In this document: piece after piece, positions 1 to 7,657 of the stretch
Layout: each line of letters opens with the position of its first letter
Numbering within the stretch: the first letter of the stretch is position 1
Source of the DNA: Planctomycetota bacterium
GTDB lineage: Bacteria > Planctomycetota > PUPC01 > JACPCR01
Assembly: GCA_030740295.1 (NCBI GenBank)
Contig: JASLXP010000050.1
Coordinates: 1 to 12,889, forward strand
Length of the DNA: 12,889 nt
Direction: 5' to 3'
Position numbers and translations under genes: made by a program
Notes under the pieces: model-generated
Told to the model about the DNA's origin: nothing
Databases searched by the model: none
What the model saw: only the letters and a program-made list of their open reading frames with translations

Positions 1-2
1 AA

Positions 3-1301
3 GACCTGCTGCAGATTCTCACCTACGAACAGGGCGACACGCCCGAGGCGATCCGGAAGACGCTCGCCCTGCGCGATGCGTATTACGCGCTGAAGGCGGA
101 GCAGGCAATCAAGCAGCACGAGCTGAAGAAGCAGTACTTCGGAAGTGATGCGGTTGTGAAGAAGCAGCAGGAGATCAAGCAGCTTCAGGAGGAGATCGAC
201 GCCATCCGGAAAGACTACTCAGAAAGGCGCCGTGCGGCGGTAAACGAGTACCGCGAGGCACCGATAGACTCGCCGAAGGGCCTGGCCTACAAAGCGTGGC
301 AGGAGAATAGCGGTAAACCCGCCGATCCAGAACTGGCTAAGAAGATGGATGCCCTCAACAAGGAAGCCGCTGAAATCGGAACGAAGATCAAGACGCTTCG
401 TGAAGCGGTCGTTGCGCCACTCAAACCGCAACAGGACGCGTTGAGCACGCAGATCGCCAGGGTCAAAACGCAGCTCGACGCCCGCGCCCAGCAACTGACG
501 GAAGACAGCGGTCCGGTGGCGGCGGTCTTCGCGGCGGTGCTGAAAGAAGCGGACGAAAAATCAAAGCGGGAACTGCAGAGACGTCGCGATGAGATGTTGC
601 ATAAACGGGGCGAGCACGGTGGGCCGCCGACCGGATTCCTGCACGACGACATGCCATACGCGAAGTTGTGGTATCAGCTGCAGGACGCTCAACGGCGAGA
701 AAAGGCGGGCCTCAGCGACGCCCTTCTGAAGAACAAGGCCTACATCGACGCGAGTATTCAGAGAGTTGTGCTGCAAGAAAAGCAGCATGTCCTCCGTGCA
801 GAGCAAAGAAAATACCCCTTCACCAACGCATACACCCAGGCCCTGGCGGCATGCTCCGACCGCGAGAAGACCCAACCCATCCATAAGAGAATCAGCACGA
901 TCAGGCGGTCGATTTCCGCCGGGGAACTACCCTATATGCGGGAGCACCTCGGCGAGTTCGTAAAAGAGGTCGAGACTGCCAAAGCCGCCTGGGAAAACGC
1001 CCGTCGCGAAAACGCGACGAAGGCAAACGCCGACAAATGGAAAGCCCTCAACGCTTCCTCCGAGCCCTGGCCTCAATCCCAGTCCAGGCGGTGGTTGACG
1101 AAAAGGCTGGTCGCGGACGCCATCGGCCCCGACTCGGTGGACGACCTCAAGCAACTGCGCATCGCGCTGAAGCTGCAGCACCCCTCGCAATGGTTGTTTA
1201 CCACCGACGATTGGAAGACCAAACACAAGCTGGAAGAAGACTTCGAGAACAAGAACAAATACATCCACCGCTGGATGAAGAGAATTAAGCCGTATCGGTA
1301 A
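3..1301 (+). CDS. Charged coiled-coil protein, 5' truncated by the window edge
   Basis: The frame is open from the first bases of the window and runs to TAA at 1299-1301, so only the C-terminal ~432 residues are visible. A GTG at 156 is an internal Val, because the reading frame continues upstream of it with normal-looking protein (…YYALKAEQAIKQHELKKQYF…). The visible part is dominated by Lys, Glu, Gln, Arg and Ala in long helical stretches (roughly residues 25-130 and 160-330 of the visible part), typical of coiled coil. The last ~80 residues are richer in Trp and Pro (SSEPWPQSQSRRWL, HPSQWLFTTDDW) and end in a basic tail, IHRWMKRIKPYR. No catalytic motif or membrane segment is visible and I do not recognise the family. 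The missing N-terminus could carry a signal peptide or a named domain. The gene is in the same orientation as the downstream genes, 78 nt before the next start. Coding status is secure; function is unknown. Confidence 0.85.
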   Translation, partial: DLLQILTYEQGDTPEAIRKTLALRDAYYALKAEQAIKQHELKKQYFGSDAVVKKQQEIKQLQEEIDAIRKDYSERRRAAVNEYREAPIDSPKGLAYKAWQENSGKPADPELAKKMDALNKEAAEIGTKIKTLREAVVAPLKPQQDALSTQIARVKTQLDARAQQLTEDSGPVAAVFAAVLKEADEKSKRELQRRRDEMLHKRGEHGGPPTGFLHDDMPYAKLWYQLQDAQRREKAGLSDALLKNKAYIDASIQRVVLQEKQHVLRAEQRKYPFTNAYTQALAACSDREKTQPIHKRISTIRRSISAGELPYMREHLGEFVKEVETAKAAWENARRENATKANADKWKALNASSEPWPQSQSRRWLTKRLVADAIGPDSVDDLKQLRIALKLQHPSQWLFTTDDWKTKHKLEEDFENKNKYIHRWMKRIKPYR

Positions 1302-1365
1302 GAGTGATAGGGGCGGCCTGCTGGGGTTGATTTCGATCCTCGACAAGGATTTTAGCCCGCCTCAT

Positions 1366-1370
1366 GGAGG
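1366..1370 (+). promoter_or_regulatory. Shine-Dalgarno for the beta-propeller gene
   Basis: GGAGG lies 9 nt before the ATG at 1380. This is a strong, well-spaced ribosome binding site and it fixes the start. The 78-nt gap before it holds only a weak 5-bp hairpin (ATCCT/AGGAT, 1337-1351) and no clear terminator. Confidence 0.7.
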
Positions 1371-1379
1371 AAAGTAGAA

Positions 1380-2927
1380 ATGGATCCAATTGAACCCCGT
1401 GAAGTGTCACCACTGGATATCCGGTTCAGGAGACAGGCGGTACGTCGTCTCGTGTTTGATGGCGAGTCAGCCATCGGTCTATCCACGCTCCATCCAAGTG
1501 AAATTATCGACCTGGCCATGGAATACCCAACCATTCATGTGTCGGGCACAGCTACCGAGTATGAATCCAGCAACGGTTTGCTCACTGCATCGGCCAGTGG
1601 GACATCCAAGTCGGCCCTTTGGGTTGGCGGATTCAACCCGTTCGCGACCTACGACGTGTCATTTGACGAGACCCATGGCGATTCACCCAAGGCGGGAATT
1701 GATTTCGCGACGCCCGACAGCCGGAATCGCATGTCGATCCTCGCTGGTTTCAGCTCAAACAGATGCACATCCATTCACTGGCAGGTGATCGTTGGTGGCG
1801 AAGAGAAACAGAGCAATTGTGTTGAACTCGACGATCCGGTGGAAGGTCCATTTACTCTCCGGGTGCAAGTGTTGGGAACGGGCCTCAATGTGTACGTGGT
1901 ACAACATGGCGTGAATCGCGTGGTCGACACACGTGATTTCTCCGAGGTCATCGACCTCCGCCGCAAAGAGCATATTCAGTCGTTCGAATTCCGGTGGGTC
2001 ACTCAATTGGCTGCCGGTGAGCGCGTGGTCATCAAAGAGGCCGGTGCATCGCTGACCACAGGGGCAGGCCAGGCGGATATCTGCGCCATGACCTACAGGG
2101 ATGGATCACCGATTCTGGATCAGGGCCGACTCTGGTTCGCCATGTCAGTGCGAGGCCGTCAGCTACCACACCCTCTGCAAGGCGTGTTCAGCATGGATCC
2201 GTCCGTCTTCGACCCTCGGCTTGAGGGGATCATCGTATTCGACCGGGATGATGGCCTGCTGCGAAATGAAATCGGCTCGCATATCTATTTCGACCAAGAC
2301 GCCGATGAGTGGCGCGGAATCACCGTTGGGTTCTCCGCCTACGGCGATGCTGACAAGGCCGTCCCCAAGCAGTTGTGGGCGGTCTCTTCAAAACGCGATC
2401 CGCGATTTGGGTTTTCCATCATGAAGGCCAAACCGATCACCATACCCAATTCCGGGGAAGACCCGCACATTGTCTATGATTCAGAGGTCGGGAAATGGCG
2501 CGTGCTGGCGTGTGCGGAAGGAGAAGTCGGCTTTCCCGCTGCTCTTTATGAGGCCAAGACGTGGGATGGTCCCTATGAGCTCATTGCAGGTCCCGCCACC
2601 GTGAACGGCACGGGCTGTCTTCTTCAGAAATTCGGATCAAAGTACTACTGCTTGTTCGGCAGCTCCGACCGCAAGTTCTATGTGTATTCCTACCCAGAAC
2701 TCGAGGAACTCGGCAAGCTGGACATGTTCCGCCCGCCGTGGGATGAAGAAAGCAACACGCGATGTTGGCCCAATGTCATTCCGCTGCCTGACGGATATCC
2801 AGCCCCTTATATCGCGCTCTCCATGGACCGGGCGAATTACCCCGGCCTGGATGGTTGGACTTATGGAGCGCTATATCTCTATCATGGGTATCTCAAAGTG
2901 GATAAACATGATTCCCGGCAGAACTAG
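1380..2927 (+). CDS. GH43/GH32-like five-bladed beta-propeller protein
   Basis: The 515-residue protein has two parts. Residues ~40-225 are beta-rich and jelly-roll-like (IHVSGTATEYESSNG, FTLRVQVLGTGLNVYVV). Residues ~235-505 contain five repeated strand groups of the kind seen in GH43/GH32/GH62 propellers: GRLWFAMSVRG (249-259), HIYFDQDADEWRGITVGFS (301-319), EDPHIVYDSEVGKWRVLACA (360-379), GCLLQKFGSKYYCLFGSSD (412-430) and WPNVIPLPDGYPAPYIALS (463-481). The 'EDPHIVYD..GKW' block is a typical propeller blade start with an acidic residue facing the centre, but I cannot assign the catalytic Asp/Asp/Glu with certainty. There is no signal peptide, so the protein is probably cytoplasmic, unlike the exported proteins downstream. 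The gene may act on oligosaccharides after import. It could also be a non-catalytic or DUF-type propeller. The stop lies 4 nt before an attC-like hairpin, so this may be a gene with cassette-like history. Confidence 0.72.
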   Translation: MDPIEPREVSPLDIRFRRQAVRRLVFDGESAIGLSTLHPSEIIDLAMEYPTIHVSGTATEYESSNGLLTASASGTSKSALWVGGFNPFATYDVSFDETHGDSPKAGIDFATPDSRNRMSILAGFSSNRCTSIHWQVIVGGEEKQSNCVELDDPVEGPFTLRVQVLGTGLNVYVVQHGVNRVVDTRDFSEVIDLRRKEHIQSFEFRWVTQLAAGERVVIKEAGASLTTGAGQADICAMTYRDGSPILDQGRLWFAMSVRGRQLPHPLQGVFSMDPSVFDPRLEGIIVFDRDDGLLRNEIGSHIYFDQDADEWRGITVGFSAYGDADKAVPKQLWAVSSKRDPRFGFSIMKAKPITIPNSGEDPHIVYDSEVGKWRVLACAEGEVGFPAALYEAKTWDGPYELIAGPATVNGTGCLLQKFGSKYYCLFGSSDRKFYVYSYPELEELGKLDMFRPPWDEESNTRCWPNVIPLPDGYPAPYIALSMDRANYPGLDGWTYGALYLYHGYLKVDKHDSRQN

Positions 2928-2931
2928 GCAC

Positions 2932-2988
2932 GCAGAACAAGCGCATGAACCGGACGCATAAACGCGCCGATTATGCGAGACGTTAGAC
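2932..2988 (+). repeat. attC-like integron recombination site (degenerate)
   Basis: The right end is a perfect R' core, GTTAGAC (GTTRRRY), at 2982-2988. Inside lie CGCAT-G-AACCGG and CCGATTATGCG, which pair over 11 positions with one unpaired G and one wobble when the bottom strand is folded. That is the L''/L' arrangement with an extrahelical base typical of attC. The left core ends in AAC at 2936-2938, but the preceding four bases (GCAG) fit RYYYAAC poorly. Total length, ~57 bp, is at the short end of the known range. The site starts 4 nt after the stop of the propeller gene and ends 11 nt before the next ATG, the usual cassette geometry. No integrase gene is visible in the window. Confidence 0.5.
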
Positions 2989-2999
2989 GCGAAACGTAG

Positions 3000-3269
3000 A
3001 TGAAACGTATTCTAGTTTTTGCCTTTTTTTCCATTTGCATTTCCATCGGCAGCTTCTTCTTGCCGCTAGGTTTATCCGAACTCCTTCGTGAACTAACAGG
3101 TGGCTCGACCGCTAAAGGGGTTATATTCCTAATGTGGATGGCGCCTGGGATCTTTACCGGACTTTTAATATGTCTCTTCGCAGCTTTATTGCTGCACGCG
3201 CGAGGTCTCCCAAAACCGCGTGCCTGGTTGTTCGCGCACGTCCGAAGTGCAGCGGTCTCGTCCGGCTAG
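3000..3269 (+). CDS. Small two-helix membrane protein
   Basis: The 89-residue product has two hydrophobic segments, residues ~4-26 (LVFAFFSICISIGSFFLPLG) and ~40-66 (VIFLMWMAPGIFTGLLICLF onward). A short polar loop containing ELTGGSTAKG separates them, and a basic tail of ~22 residues (LPKPRAWLFAHVR) follows. It is therefore probably a small inner-membrane protein. No known family is recognised. The start lacks a Shine-Dalgarno sequence and lies 11 nt after the GTTAGAC core of the attC-like site, as is common for integron cassette genes. The 5' half is AT-richer than the flanking genes (runs such as TTTTTGCCTTTTTTTCC), suggesting a different origin. The last ~20 residues are less convincing and could reflect a frameshift. 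It may be an isolated cassette remnant. Confidence 0.5.
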   Translation: MKRILVFAFFSICISIGSFFLPLGLSELLRELTGGSTAKGVIFLMWMAPGIFTGLLICLFAALLLHARGLPKPRAWLFAHVRSAAVSSG

Positions 3270-3474
3270 ACCTGTCATCAGGCGATGCGGTTCGCCCCAA
3301 CTGCGACAGCTTGTTGTCTCCTGATGATTCCGCGTCGAACCCGTCTAAAGGAGTTCTACGCGTTGAGTGGTTGCTCGTTGCTGCTTTGACCACTTTTGTG
3401 GGCCCCAGGCTAAGATCACTCCTTGTCTGGAAAGAGGCTACTTTCAGGGGCAGAGCAAATGTTCCTGATTACTG
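3270..3474. other. Non-coding stretch with an 8-bp inverted repeat
   Basis: No credible gene was found. TCATCAGG at 3275-3282 is perfectly inverted as CCTGATGA at 3320-3327 with a 37-nt loop, starting 6 nt after the stop of the small membrane gene. GGCG/CGCC arms inside the loop could extend a structure. There is no T-run, so it is not a standard intrinsic terminator. A weaker GGGGCAG…CTGTCCCC inverted pair lies at 3447-3479. A 166-codon + frame crosses 3134-3634, but it overlaps the membrane gene and has no domain or coherent composition. Confidence 0.35.
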
Positions 3475-3795
3475 TCCCCAGGAAAAGGCCTTTGACTATT
3501 GGAGGAGCTCCAATTTCCACCGCGGCTACCTCTTCAGACTTTCCGAAAGAATGTCTATCCATATCCGCTACAAGCGCCGGCTTCTCGCGCGTAACGCGCG
3601 AAGCCTCGTCGATGCTCACGCTCGTAACAATTAAGGGCCAGCATGACTTGCCCGGCTCTCTGTGGCGGGTTCTGGAGCTCCGGGCATCACCATTGGGCGC
3701 TCTCTATTGAAGACAAATAGCCCCTTTATTCTGCACAAAATGACATCTGCGTCCAGAGCCCAGTCTGGTAGCTTTTAGTAGAGTTCACCTCCAGT
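3475..3795 (+). repeat. Leader repeat, copy 1 (interrupted)
   Basis: From GGAAAAGGCCTTTGACTATT (3481-3500) and then from 3633 to 3795 the sequence matches 11991-12183 at roughly 85 percent by eye. A 132-bp block unique to this copy separates the two parts. Blocks identical in both copies include CCAGCATGACTTGCCC, GGCATCACCATTGGGC, CCAGTCTGGTAG and TTCACCTCCAGTG. The copy ends 21 nt before the start of the metallopeptidase gene. Copy 2 precedes the paralogous gene at 12325, so a promoter/leader role is possible. CCAG-T-CTGG is a small palindrome kept in both copies. Confidence 0.8.
3501..3632. mobile_element. 132-bp insertion inside leader repeat copy 1
   Basis: Copy 2 runs directly from GACTATT into AAAAGGCCAGC, whereas copy 1 has 132 extra bases between GACTATT (to 3500) and AAGGGCCAGC (from 3633). 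The extra segment ends in ATT (3630-3632), repeating the ATT at 3498-3500, as a 3-bp target duplication would. It carries a strong hairpin at 3579-3605: GGCTTC..GCGCG, loop TAA, CGCGCGAAGCC, an 11-bp stem with a 2-nt bulge. No terminal inverted repeats and no gene were found. A MITE- or REP-like non-autonomous element is plausible. Deletion from copy 2 is the alternative. Confidence 0.55.
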
Positions 3796-3816
3796 GCTAA
3801 CACCAGGAAACTGCCC

Positions 3817-6800
3817 ATGAGAGAGCCGACAATGACATTCAGCGTTACGCTGCCGTCCCTGATCGCGGTGACTATGCTCGCGACAATCGGTGGCACCGTA
3901 CAGGCCGAACCTCCCGCTAAGACACCCGCCGAGGTAGACCAGTTCATTGCCGAGCAAAAGGCTCAGCTCAAGGCTGACACACAAGCCTTTACCAAGTCGA
4001 AGACCTACCCGTACTTCTCGTTCTATCAGTCGCCCGGCATGAGAGGCCGGGCCGACACCGAGCTGCGTGAAGTGCTCGTCGGATCATTGCCCAACGAAAA
4101 ACCGGAAGCGTACAACCTTCGCGTCGTGAAGTTCGCCAACCGAAAGGGCGTGGACTATGTCGACATCGATCCACGGATGCCGCTTCGGGAGTGGACCTTC
4201 ACCGATAGCGCCTACTCCTCCGGCGCGATTCGCGGAAAATACCGCACGTCGGATCACAAGATCAAGGCGCACCTGGCTGGGTTCCGTGGCATTGGGTACG
4301 TGATCGACAAGGGCGAGTTCAAGGGCGCCTATCGCCTGCCGAAGCTGTTGCTTCGTTTCTCTGACGGTCGATTGCGAACGGTGGACTCGGGCCTCGTCAG
4401 CGAAGCCGATCGAGAATTCGTGGTGCAGCAATACAAGATTGCGATGGATGATCTCAAAGCCAGGCGACTGCCGGAGAAGCCGTACGTGGTGCCGGAGAGA
4501 TTCCAGAAGGACTTTGCCAACCCGAAGCAGCCCGGAGAGAAGAATGGGCACATGATTACGGAATCGGAATTCTTCTTCTTTACCTCAGGGACCGAGCACC
4601 CCGCCCCGGGCGATAAGGATCATTGGTGCCAATGGATCAACCCGATGGGGGATCGCAAAGCAGGCCGGAAGTTGCGGGCTGAGACGGGCGAATGGTTCGA
4701 TGCGATGTGGCGGGTGTATGAATACGCCGGGTTCAGCATGCCGGGCATGGAAGAGGCGGAACCACGGAAGAAATTCTGGTGGAAGGTCGGCGGCCCGACG
4801 ATCGACGGCAAGAGAACCAAGGGCGGCGGCGGCGGAAACCACATCGGAAACGGAGAGTTCGGAATTGGCGCCCACGAATGGGGCCATTGTATCGATCGCT
4901 TCCTCAATGGCGTGATTCACGGGGGTGGCGAAACGTGGGCGGACTCACTTCGCGACACGGCCTTTGGAAACGGCGGCGGTCCGCAATTGGGCGCGCCGCA
5001 CAACCACGTCTTTCCCGCGATGAACGATTACGGATTCACCTACTTCTACTCGGTGACGGGCGAAGACCCGAGCTTGGGCTACCTGTGGTATGCGCGTCTT
5101 CCGGTGTTCCGGGGCAAGCCACAGGCATCGAGTAGCTCGGCGCTGCACTTGGCGGCAGAGATGTTCAAGCGAGAAAAACTCACCGAGTACGCTTCAGACA
5201 CGATGGTCAATAAGCCCGTCGAGGAATTGGGCGACCTGTACGGCGAGTTCGCAGCGCGGTCGGCAACGTTCGACATTCAGCGGGAGGGCGAGATGGCCGC
5301 CCGTGGACAGGTTCCCGTGCGACAAGCATTGGAACGTGTCGATGCCAAGCGCAACCTGTGGCGCATTCCGGTAGACTTTGCCCCGCACGCACAAGGGTAT
5401 AACACCGTTCGCCTCGTTCCCCGCATCGGGGCCAAAAGCGTGACGGTCGATTTCACAGGGATGCACGATCCCGCCATCTATAGCGACTGGCGCGTATGTA
5501 TCATCGCTGTCAGCGCCGACGGCGTACGACGCTACTCGGACCTATGGAACAAGGGACCCATGACCTTGGAGATCAAGCCGAGCGATAGGTCGCTCTGGCT
5601 TTCGGTGGCCGCGACGCCAACGGCCCTCAAGGAAACGCCAGCCGGAGGAAATTCCCCGCGCCACGCCGCGTGGCAACTGCCCAAGGGGCATGACAAGGGG
5701 AAGAGCTTGAACGACCGGGTCACGCTTCTCAAGCGGATGCCGACCTATCCGTGGATGGTGAAACTCACCGGAGCGACGGCGGGTACGCCCGCGGCGTTGC
5801 AGGATGATTTCGGCTATGGTCTTCAGGCGGTGACACTCACGCCTCACGCCAACGGCGGCGGACTGGTCGCCGCCACCGCCACCGTCGCTGCGACGGCTTA
5901 CGTGGGTCCCAACGCGGTGGTGCTTGGCAAGGCACAGGTTCTGGATAACGCCCGAATCGAAGGGTTCGCCATCGTCCAAGACAACGCCATCGTCAAGGAA
6001 AACGCCAAGCTGTACGGCAACGCCATCGCTCGCGGAAAAACGGTCGTCGGCGGAAACGCCCGGTTCCATGTGCCGGTCTCGAATCCGTCGAAGAGCGAGC
6101 TGGACGTGATGAGTGTTAACCCGCTGCCGCCGCGAGTCGGCAACGCCAAGCGCAACCCCCAGGGCCTCTGGGCTGCGTACGCGATGATGGACAGCGACGC
6201 GGTTTACCTCCAAGACTATTTCCGGATCAAACGCGTCCAGTCGCATCGCAACCGCCCCATCTACCCAACGATGAACGGATACGTTTTCGGAAATCCCCAA
6301 GCCGTCCGCTACGACGATGGCACGGGAACCCCTGCCGCCGGACTGCTGTTTGACGGTGCGACACAATACGCCGAACTGCATCCAGCAGCCCTCGACCTGC
6401 CAGAAGCAACGATCGTCGCCCAGCTGAAGGTGGCGCCCGAAGCGACTGGCACGATCTTCGATGTGGGAACCGATGCGAAGAATAGGATGGTTCTCTCGCT
6501 GGAGGCCAACGGGGAACTGCATCTGGTAGCGACCCTCGACGGAGAGACATGCATTGATCTGACGGGCAGCCATAAGATGATTCCATCCAAGGTCGCTCGG
6601 CTCCGCGTCGAAGCCGATGGCCAGACCGTCGCCTTCTGGATGAACACAGTGAAGCTCGGCGAAACGAAATCCTCCTTTCGCTTCACCGACCTGTTCGGCC
6701 CGGATGTGATCCGCCGAAATACGATCGCTGCCAGTAGGGACGGCGAGCGCAAACTGAAATGCCTCTTCGATTCGCTGACGGTCTACTCAAAGGTCTACAA

Positions 6801-7593
6801 CGAGGTGTACCCGGACGGCGTGATCGCGTTCGACAAGCTTCCGCCGCCTGCCCTCGAAGCCCCGCCCATCGTGAAGGACAATATCCTGGCATTGCTGGAG
6901 TCGCGCATGGACCCGGCGCGAGCGGCTCCGCTTCGGGAGGCGGCGATGAACATCTTCAATTTCTACAAGACCGAGGGCTTTGGCAAGGTGCGGGCTCGTT
7001 CAGGCGGCACGTGGAACGTGCCGGAGGGCTTCTTTGTCGAGAACCTGACCGGGCGACGGTGGATGCAGCTGACGCGTCGCGATCCGGACTGGGTCAAATG
7101 GACCGACGAGATCATGCCGGCCAGCAAGAACGACCCCAAGGAAGTCCGCGAGAAGAAGGAGCGGGAGTATAACAATGTCATCCGCAACAAAGCGATGGGC
7201 GGACGACATCGCGATGAGTGTAAGATGATAGACGGGTTGGCGATGGCCCTGTGGCGAACGCACTGGGATTGCGACTACATGCGGTATATCGACCAGGACT
7301 ACATTCCCGCCAAGGTCAGCGCCGTCCTGGGTGGTGTCGGCGGCGAGAACCTCCACAGCGTCACCGTGTATAACAACCTTGCCAACGATCCCAAGTCGTG
7401 GATCAAGAGCGAGGACATCACCGTGCCCATGCCCTCCCTCCGCGTGCGACGTCCACGAAAAGATGGAAAGGGGCAGGACAATGTGTTGGTGGAACCCTGG
7501 AGCGTCGAGGGGATTGCCTCCGGCGAGTACGACAAGCTGACCCCTTACCAGAAGCAATGGTACCTGCATACCTACGGGCCGATAGAGCAATAG
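3817..7593 (+). CDS. Secreted HEWGH zinc metallopeptidase with SHD1-like, beta-helix and LamG-like domains
   Basis: The 1258-residue protein begins with a signal peptide (residues 1-30, cleavage after VQA). AGGAAA at 3805-3810 supports the start; ATG 3832 is an alternative. Residues ~97-210 form an SHD1-like domain (LRVVKF, REWTF, KAHLAGFRGIG, LLRFSDGR) shared with the gene at 12325. The core has HEWGH at 353-357 and Glu372 in GGGETWAD, a HEXXH-(14)-E gluzincin pattern, so a zinc peptidase is expected. A beta-sandwich follows (~512-650; YSDWRVCIIAVSADGVRRYS). From memory, this core plus sandwich resembles the Svx/DUF6055 type. Hexapeptide-type left-handed beta-helix repeats occupy ~684-755 (AYVGPNAVVLGKAQVLDNAR). 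A LamG/concanavalin-like domain occupies ~824-995, and an unrecognised Trp-rich C-terminal region ~1010-1258. It is the first gene of the exported cluster. The likely substrate is a glycoprotein backbone, inferred from the sialidase nearby. Confidence 0.85.
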   Translation: MREPTMTFSVTLPSLIAVTMLATIGGTVQAEPPAKTPAEVDQFIAEQKAQLKADTQAFTKSKTYPYFSFYQSPGMRGRADTELREVLVGSLPNEKPEAYNLRVVKFANRKGVDYVDIDPRMPLREWTFTDSAYSSGAIRGKYRTSDHKIKAHLAGFRGIGYVIDKGEFKGAYRLPKLLLRFSDGRLRTVDSGLVSEADREFVVQQYKIAMDDLKARRLPEKPYVVPERFQKDFANPKQPGEKNGHMITESEFFFFTSGTEHPAPGDKDHWCQWINPMGDRKAGRKLRAETGEWFDAMWRVYEYAGFSMPGMEEAEPRKKFWWKVGGPTIDGKRTKGGGGGNHIGNGEFGIGAHEWGHCIDRFLNGVIHGGGETWADSLRDTAFGNGGGPQLGAPHNHVFPAMNDYGFTYFYSVTGEDPSLGYLWYARLPVFRGKPQASSSSALHLAAEMFKREKLTEYASDTMVNKPVEELGDLYGEFAARSATFDIQREGEMAARGQVPVRQALERVDAKRNLWRIPVDFAPHAQGYNTVRLVPRIGAKSVTVDFTGMHDPAIYSDWRVCIIAVSADGVRRYSDLWNKGPMTLEIKPSDRSLWLSVAATPTALKETPAGGNSPRHAAWQLPKGHDKGKSLNDRVTLLKRMPTYPWMVKLTGATAGTPAALQDDFGYGLQAVTLTPHANGGGLVAATATVAATAYVGPNAVVLGKAQVLDNARIEGFAIVQDNAIVKENAKLYGNAIARGKTVVGGNARFHVPVSNPSKSELDVMSVNPLPPRVGNAKRNPQGLWAAYAMMDSDAVYLQDYFRIKRVQSHRNRPIYPTMNGYVFGNPQAVRYDDGTGTPAAGLLFDGATQYAELHPAALDLPEATIVAQLKVAPEATGTIFDVGTDAKNRMVLSLEANGELHLVATLDGETCIDLTGSHKMIPSKVARLRVEADGQTVAFWMNTVKLGETKSSFRFTDLFGPDVIRRNTIAASRDGERKLKCLFDSLTVYSKVYNEVYPDGVIAFDKLPPPALEAPPIVKDNILALLESRMDPARAAPLREAAMNIFNFYKTEGFGKVRARSGGTWNVPEGFFVENLTGRRWMQLTRRDPDWVKWTDEIMPASKNDPKEVREKKEREYNNVIRNKAMGGRHRDECKMIDGLAMALWRTHWDCDYMRYIDQDYIPAKVSAVLGGVGGENLHSVTVYNNLANDPKSWIKSEDITVPMPSLRVRRPRKDGKGQDNVLVEPWSVEGIASGEYDKLTPYQKQWYLHTYGPIEQ

Positions 7594-7657
7594 AGGGCAG
7601 GCTGACGCCGCCATGGCGCCGATTCAGTAGAACGAGAATACACGCAAAGGAAAACCG

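Noticed and set aside
156..158. GTG 156 as the start of the first gene
   Set aside because: The frame is open and protein-like back to the window edge, so the gene is 5' truncated rather than starting here.
3362..3368. GTTGAGT as the R' core of a second attC closing the small membrane gene cassette
   Set aside because: It fits GTTRRRY, but no matching RYYYAAC core or L''/L' pairing was found upstream at a suitable distance.
3134..3634. 166-codon + strand open frame
   Set aside because: It overlaps the small membrane gene, the repeat and the insertion, has no coherent composition or domain, and has no ribosome binding site.
5542..6573. 343-codon minus-strand frame opposite the metallopeptidase
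   Set aside because: It is a GC-rich antisense shadow. The + strand frame has clear beta-helix and LamG-like domains over the same bases.
7594..7657. CGCCGCCATGGCGCCG palindrome as a terminator between the metallopeptidase and SUMF1-like genes
   Set aside because: The stem is short and there is no T-run. The 64-nt gap with a good downstream ribosome binding site is compatible with a continuous transcript.
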